NCBI RefSeq assembly: GCF_001704295.1
Contig: NZ_CP012334.1
Location: 1,438,084-1,502,083, forward strand
Source of the DNA: Bordetella sp. H567
Lineage (GTDB): Bacteria > Pseudomonadota > Gammaproteobacteria > Burkholderiales > Burkholderiaceae_B
DNA length: 64,000 nt
Direction: 5' to 3'
In this document: positions 60,831 through 64,000 of the stretch, one piece after another
How the letters are laid out: the number at the start of each line of letters is the position of its first letter
How positions within the stretch are numbered: the first letter of the stretch is position 1
Made by a program: the position numbers and the translations under genes
Notes under the pieces: generated by a model
Told to the model about the DNA's origin: nothing
Database searches by the model: none
Seen by the model: only the letters and a program-made list of their open reading frames with translations

Positions 60831-60833
60831 TCC

Positions 60834-61481
60834 ATGGACGACATCATCCAGTCGATCGCGATATACGCGATCCCCGTCATTTTTGCCATCACGCTGCACG
60901 AGGCGGCGCATGGCTATGTCGCCCGCATGTTCGGCGATCCCACCGCCTACCAGATGGGCCGGGTCAGCCTGAATCCGGCCCGGCATATCGATCCGGTCGG
61001 CACGCTGCTGGTGCCCCTGGTCATCCTGCTGGCCTCCAAGCTGCTCGGCAGTCCGGGCATCCTGTTCGGCTGGGCCAAGCCCGTTCCAGTGGATTTCAGC
61101 CGGCTGCGCCGGCCCAAGCAGGACATGCTGTGGGTGGCCGCGGCCGGCCCGGCCTCCAACCTCGTCATGGCCATCCTGTGGGGCATCATGCTCAAGCTGG
61201 TCTACCAGAGCGGCGGGGCCGGCGGATACTGGTTCGACATGGCCTCGGCCGGGGTGCAGATCAACCTGGTGCTGATGGCCCTCAACCTGTTGCCGCTGCT
61301 GCCGCTGGATGGGGGACGGATGCTCTACAGCCTGTTGCCGCATCGGCTCGCCTACCAATACGGGCGTATCGAGCCCTACGGCATGATGATCGTGCTGCTG
61401 CTCCTGTTCAGCGGCGCCCTCTGGGTGTTCCTGAAGCCGATTTTTGCGCTGGGCAGCACGGTGGTCGGCTGGTTTCTATAG
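60834..61481 (+). CDS. Site-2-protease-like (M50) membrane protein
   Basis: A 215-residue multi-pass intramembrane metalloprotease. HEAAH at residues 22-26 (zinc His pair and Glu) lies in the first membrane segment, and NLLPLLPLDGGR near 143-154 supplies the third ligand Asp. Substrate unknown. Three bases after the YciO-like gene, so co-transcribed. Confidence 0.88.
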   Translation: MDDIIQSIAIYAIPVIFAITLHEAAHGYVARMFGDPTAYQMGRVSLNPARHIDPVGTLLVPLVILLASKLLGSPGILFGWAKPVPVDFSRLRRPKQDMLWVAAAGPASNLVMAILWGIMLKLVYQSGGAGGYWFDMASAGVQINLVLMALNLLPLLPLDGGRMLYSLLPHRLAYQYGRIEPYGMMIVLLLLFSGALWVFLKPIFALGSTVVGWFL

Positions 61482-61547
61482 GTTTTTTCCCGCTATCCGG
61501 TAAACTCGCGGGATTTACAATTCAAGTCCCCGCCGGCGTCGGCCAGC

Positions 61548-61561
61548 GGGCTCCGGAGCCC
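61548..61561 (+). promoter_or_regulatory. Palindrome over the dapA ribosome site
   Basis: GGGCTCCGGAGCCC, a perfect 14-bp palindrome containing the GGAG (61555-61558) that would serve dapA. A stem-loop or dimer could affect translation. No known riboswitch recognised. Confidence 0.4.
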
Positions 61562-61568
61562 CCATCAC

Positions 61569-62474
61569 ATGGCATCCTCGGCATCCGCCGCTGGCGTTAC
61601 TTTTCAGGGCAGCATGGTGGCCCTCGTCACTCCCATGCATCCCGACGGCAGTCTCGATTACGCCGCCTACCGCGCGTTGATCGACTGGCACGTGGCCGAA
61701 GGCACTGACGCCCTGGTGGTGGTCGGCACCACGGGCGAGTCTCCCACGGTGTCCATGGAAGAACATGCCGAATTGATACGCGTGGCGGTGGAACATGCCG
61801 CGGGACGCGTGCCGGTCATCGCGGGCGTTGGCGCCAATTCCACGGACGAAGCCATCCACCTGGCTCGCCACGCCAAGGCCGTGGGCGCCCAGGCGGGGCT
61901 GTCCGTCGTTCCCTACTACAACAAGCCTTCCCAGGAAGGCCTGTACCAGCATTTCCGGCGCATCGCCGAAGCCGTGGACCTGCCCACCGTCCTGTACAAC
62001 GTGCCGGGGCGCACGGTCGCGGATATGTCCAATGAAACCGTCCTGCGCCTGGCGCAGGTGCCGGGCATCGTCGGCATCAAGGACGCCACCGGCGATATCG
62101 GCCGGGGCGCCTTGCTGCTGCGCGAAGCGCCGGCGGGTTTCCAGGTGTTCAGCGGCGACGATCCCACGGCGGCAGCCCTGATGCTGCTGGGGGGGCGCGG
62201 CAATATCTCCGTGACCGCCAATGTCGCGCCTCGCCTCATGCACGATCTGTGCGCGGCGGCGCTGGCGATGGACGTGCCCAAGGTGCGTGAACTCAACGCG
62301 CGGGTGGCTCGTCTGAACAAGGCCCTTTTTGTCGAGGCCAATCCGATTCCCGTCAAGTGGGCCCTGTCCCGTCTGGGACGCATGCCCTTGGGCTACAGGC
62401 TGCCACTGGTGGAGCTCGGTTCGCAGCACCACGCTACGGTGGAAGCCGCGTTACGGGACGCGGGCCTGCTCTAA
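61569..62474 (+). CDS. dapA: 4-Hydroxy-tetrahydrodipicolinate synthase
   Basis: Condenses pyruvate with aspartate semialdehyde in lysine and peptidoglycan precursor synthesis. Key residues are all present: Lys171 (GIKDATGD) for the Schiff base, Tyr143 (YNVPGRT) with Arg148 for the acid, and the GTTGE loop at 53-57. It has 301 residues, the usual size with a few extra at the N-terminus. Followed 21 bp later by bamC, as in related genomes. Confidence 0.95.
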   Translation: MASSASAAGVTFQGSMVALVTPMHPDGSLDYAAYRALIDWHVAEGTDALVVVGTTGESPTVSMEEHAELIRVAVEHAAGRVPVIAGVGANSTDEAIHLARHAKAVGAQAGLSVVPYYNKPSQEGLYQHFRRIAEAVDLPTVLYNVPGRTVADMSNETVLRLAQVPGIVGIKDATGDIGRGALLLREAPAGFQVFSGDDPTAAALMLLGGRGNISVTANVAPRLMHDLCAAALAMDVPKVRELNARVARLNKALFVEANPIPVKWALSRLGRMPLGYRLPLVELGSQHHATVEAALRDAGLL

Positions 62475-62495
62475 AAGCATTCAATGAGGATACGT

Positions 62496-63644
62496 ATGAA
62501 CAAGCGCCATGCCGGTTTCGCGGCATTGCTTACCCTGGTCATGCTGGCCGGTTGCAGCGACGTCAATCAAATGCTCGGGAAGGAAGAGCCTATCGATTAC
62601 AAGAGCGCGAGCAGCCAGCAGGCCCAGCCGCTCAGCATTCCACCCGACCTGACCCAGGCCGCCGCGGACCCGCGCTACAAGGCGCCGCCCAGCGGCACGA
62701 CGACCTTCTCGCAATACCAGGCGGAAGGCCAGCAGCAGGCCGTCGCCCAGGCCCAGGGCAAGGGCAGCGACGTGCTGCCCCAGCGTACCGATATGCACGT
62801 CGAGCGCGATGGCGATGTGCGCTGGCTGGTGGTCGATCTGCCGCCGGCCCAGATCTTCGGCAAGGTGGTCGATTTCTGGACCAGCAACGGCTTCACCATC
62901 CAGACGAACAATCCCACCGCGGGCTTGATCGAAACCGATTGGGCGGAGAACCGCGCCAAGATCCCGGAAAGCTGGCTGCGCCAGGCATTGGGATTCGTGC
63001 TGGAGCAGGCCTACGATAGCGGCGAGCGCGAGAAATTCCGCACGCGCATGGAGCGCGTCAACGGGCATACCGAGATCTATATCAGCCACCAGCACATGGT
63101 GGAAAAGAATGTCGGCCAGCGCGATTCCGGCAATCTGCAGTGGCAGCCCGGTCCGGAAGATCCCGGCTTGAATGCCGCGATGCTGGCCCGCCTGATGGTC
63201 TATCTGGGCACCAGCGTGGACCAGGCCAAGACCATGGTCGCCAAGGCCGAGAACACGCCCGTGCAACCGAAGGTGGTGCGTGATGTACAGGCCGACGGTG
63301 CCCGCCTGAACGTGCAGGAATCCTTCGACCGCGCATGGCGCCGTGTCGGCGTGGCGCTGGATTCGGGCGGCTTCACGGTCGACGACCGCGATCGCTCGGC
63401 CGGCGACTTCTATGTTCGCTACCTGGATACGGATACGGGCGTGCAGCGGGATGAACCGGGCTTCTTCAGCCGCCTGTTCGGTACCGCCCGGCCCAGCCAG
63501 GCCCCGCAATACCGTATCCATGTCGTGGGCCAGGGCGCCAGCACACAGGTCACCGTGCTCGATACGAACGGCAAGCTCGACAGCAGTCCCACGGCCCAGC
63601 GTCTGCTGAGCGTCCTCGCGGACAAGATGTCGGCGGTGCAGTAA
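62496..63644 (+). CDS. bamC: Outer membrane protein assembly lipoprotein BamC
   Basis: A 382-residue lipoprotein: signal with lipobox LAGC (Cys20), then the conserved unstructured start (CSDVNQMLGKEEPIDYKSA) that in BamC contacts BamD, then two helix-grip domains (from about 95 and 265). Part of the outer membrane beta-barrel assembly machinery. The ATG at 62496 (GAGG upstream) is preferred to 62484, which has no ribosome site. Confidence 0.92.
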   Translation: MNKRHAGFAALLTLVMLAGCSDVNQMLGKEEPIDYKSASSQQAQPLSIPPDLTQAAADPRYKAPPSGTTTFSQYQAEGQQQAVAQAQGKGSDVLPQRTDMHVERDGDVRWLVVDLPPAQIFGKVVDFWTSNGFTIQTNNPTAGLIETDWAENRAKIPESWLRQALGFVLEQAYDSGEREKFRTRMERVNGHTEIYISHQHMVEKNVGQRDSGNLQWQPGPEDPGLNAAMLARLMVYLGTSVDQAKTMVAKAENTPVQPKVVRDVQADGARLNVQESFDRAWRRVGVALDSGGFTVDDRDRSAGDFYVRYLDTDTGVQRDEPGFFSRLFGTARPSQAPQYRIHVVGQGASTQVTVLDTNGKLDSSPTAQRLLSVLADKMSAVQ

Positions 63645-63757
63645 ACCGCGTGGGGCGGTTCGTCGCCGTACGGACCGCCGGCCTGCCCATCGCGCGGTGT
63701 TTCAGGGGCGGCGCCTCGGCGCGCCTCGCCTGAAGGCCTATCCACCCGACGGGCAAT

Positions 63758-63788
63758 AAAAAAGGAACGCACAATGCGTTCCTTTTTT
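63758..63788. terminator. Bidirectional terminator after bamC
   Basis: GGAACGCA-CAA-TGCGTTCC (8-bp stem) with A runs before and T runs after, so it can stop transcripts from both sides: bamC from the left and the minus-strand gene from the right. Confidence 0.88.
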
Positions 63789-63889
63789 GTTGCCGGCCGA
63801 CTGGTCGGCGTGGCGGGGGATCTTCCGTCGCCGGCCCTGTCAGGCCCGCGATATCCGGCGATCCCTTACACAGCCACCGTTACTTCGTG

Positions 63890-64000
63890 GTGGTCGTGCC
63901 GCTGCCGGCCGCGCCGGGCGTCGTGGTGGCGCCGCCAGCCGCCGGGGGCGTGGGGGCGGTCGACGGTGCCGTGGTGGACGGCGTGCTGCTGGTCGAACCC
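63890..64000 (-). CDS. 3' end of a minus-strand gene with Thr/Ala/Pro-rich C-terminus
   Basis: The stop TAA is at 63892-63890 on the minus strand, with an open frame to the window edge encoding 36 residues of low complexity (Ser/Thr/Pro/Ala/Gly), ending GTTTTK. The body lies outside the window, so the function cannot be named. The terminator at 63758-63788 would serve it. Confidence 0.55.

Overview
The window is GC-rich chromosomal DNA of an Alcaligenaceae-type betaproteobacterium, most likely Bordetella or Achromobacter. The grounds are the base composition, two Bug-family (TTT) binding proteins, a dapA-bamC pair, and many short catabolic operons each with a divergent regulator. I see no phage, transposon, CRISPR array or rRNA. 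One tRNA gene (His) is present.

Left part (1-7.4 kb): a nitrate assimilation operon on the minus strand (nrtA-nrtB-nrtD-nasC-like-nasA; nasA runs off the left edge), with an ANTAR-domain antiterminator (nasT) divergent from it. The stretch between them holds a well-matched sigma-54 promoter, two ANTAR-type hexaloop hairpins and an intrinsic terminator that shares a strand with the second hairpin. Together these form a complete nitrogen- and nitrate-responsive attenuator. Then come a lone, less GC-rich UvrD-like helicase with a C-terminal DUF5710-like domain, a cardiolipin synthase with an unusual insert, and tRNA-His.

12-18 kb: a LysR gene divergent from a hydroxyquinol-type catabolic operon (SnoaL-like protein, Bug binding protein, FAD monooxygenase, hydroxyquinol dioxygenase, maleylacetate reductase). 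It is followed on the minus strand by a SIR2-like protein and a metallo-beta-lactamase-fold hydrolase. 20-28 kb: a tightly overlapping minus-strand operon with a YdeP/FdhF-type molybdoenzyme, a caa3-type oxidase (coxB, coxA, coxC) and a CtaG-triheme cytochrome fusion. 28-31 kb: an XPD/DinG-like helicase with a nuclease-like N-terminus behind a perfect LexA box, then an O-methyltransferase.

31-41 kb: a YciE-type ferritin-like protein, a three-gene membrane sugar-acid (gluconate-type) dehydrogenase, an alpha/beta hydrolase, and the Ku-LigD end-joining pair. 41-52 kb: a branched-chain-amino-acid-type ABC transporter operon (SDR, livK, H, M, G, F) under a divergent GAF/PucR regulator, then a Bug protein with a class III CoA-transferase divergent from a LysR gene. 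52-54.5 kb: two tandem paralogous proteins of unknown function with a conserved N-terminal domain, disordered linker and basic C-terminal helix. They are the best candidates here for something undescribed, possibly secreted effectors.

54.5-64 kb: an EamA exporter, several small unknown proteins, an AsmA/DUF748-like protein, a Nudix hydrolase, a zinc metallopeptidase and a housekeeping run (YciO/Sua5-type protein, M50 protease, dapA, bamC). It ends in a bidirectional terminator and the 3' end of one more minus-strand gene. Functions are read from visible motifs and family knowledge; no search was run.
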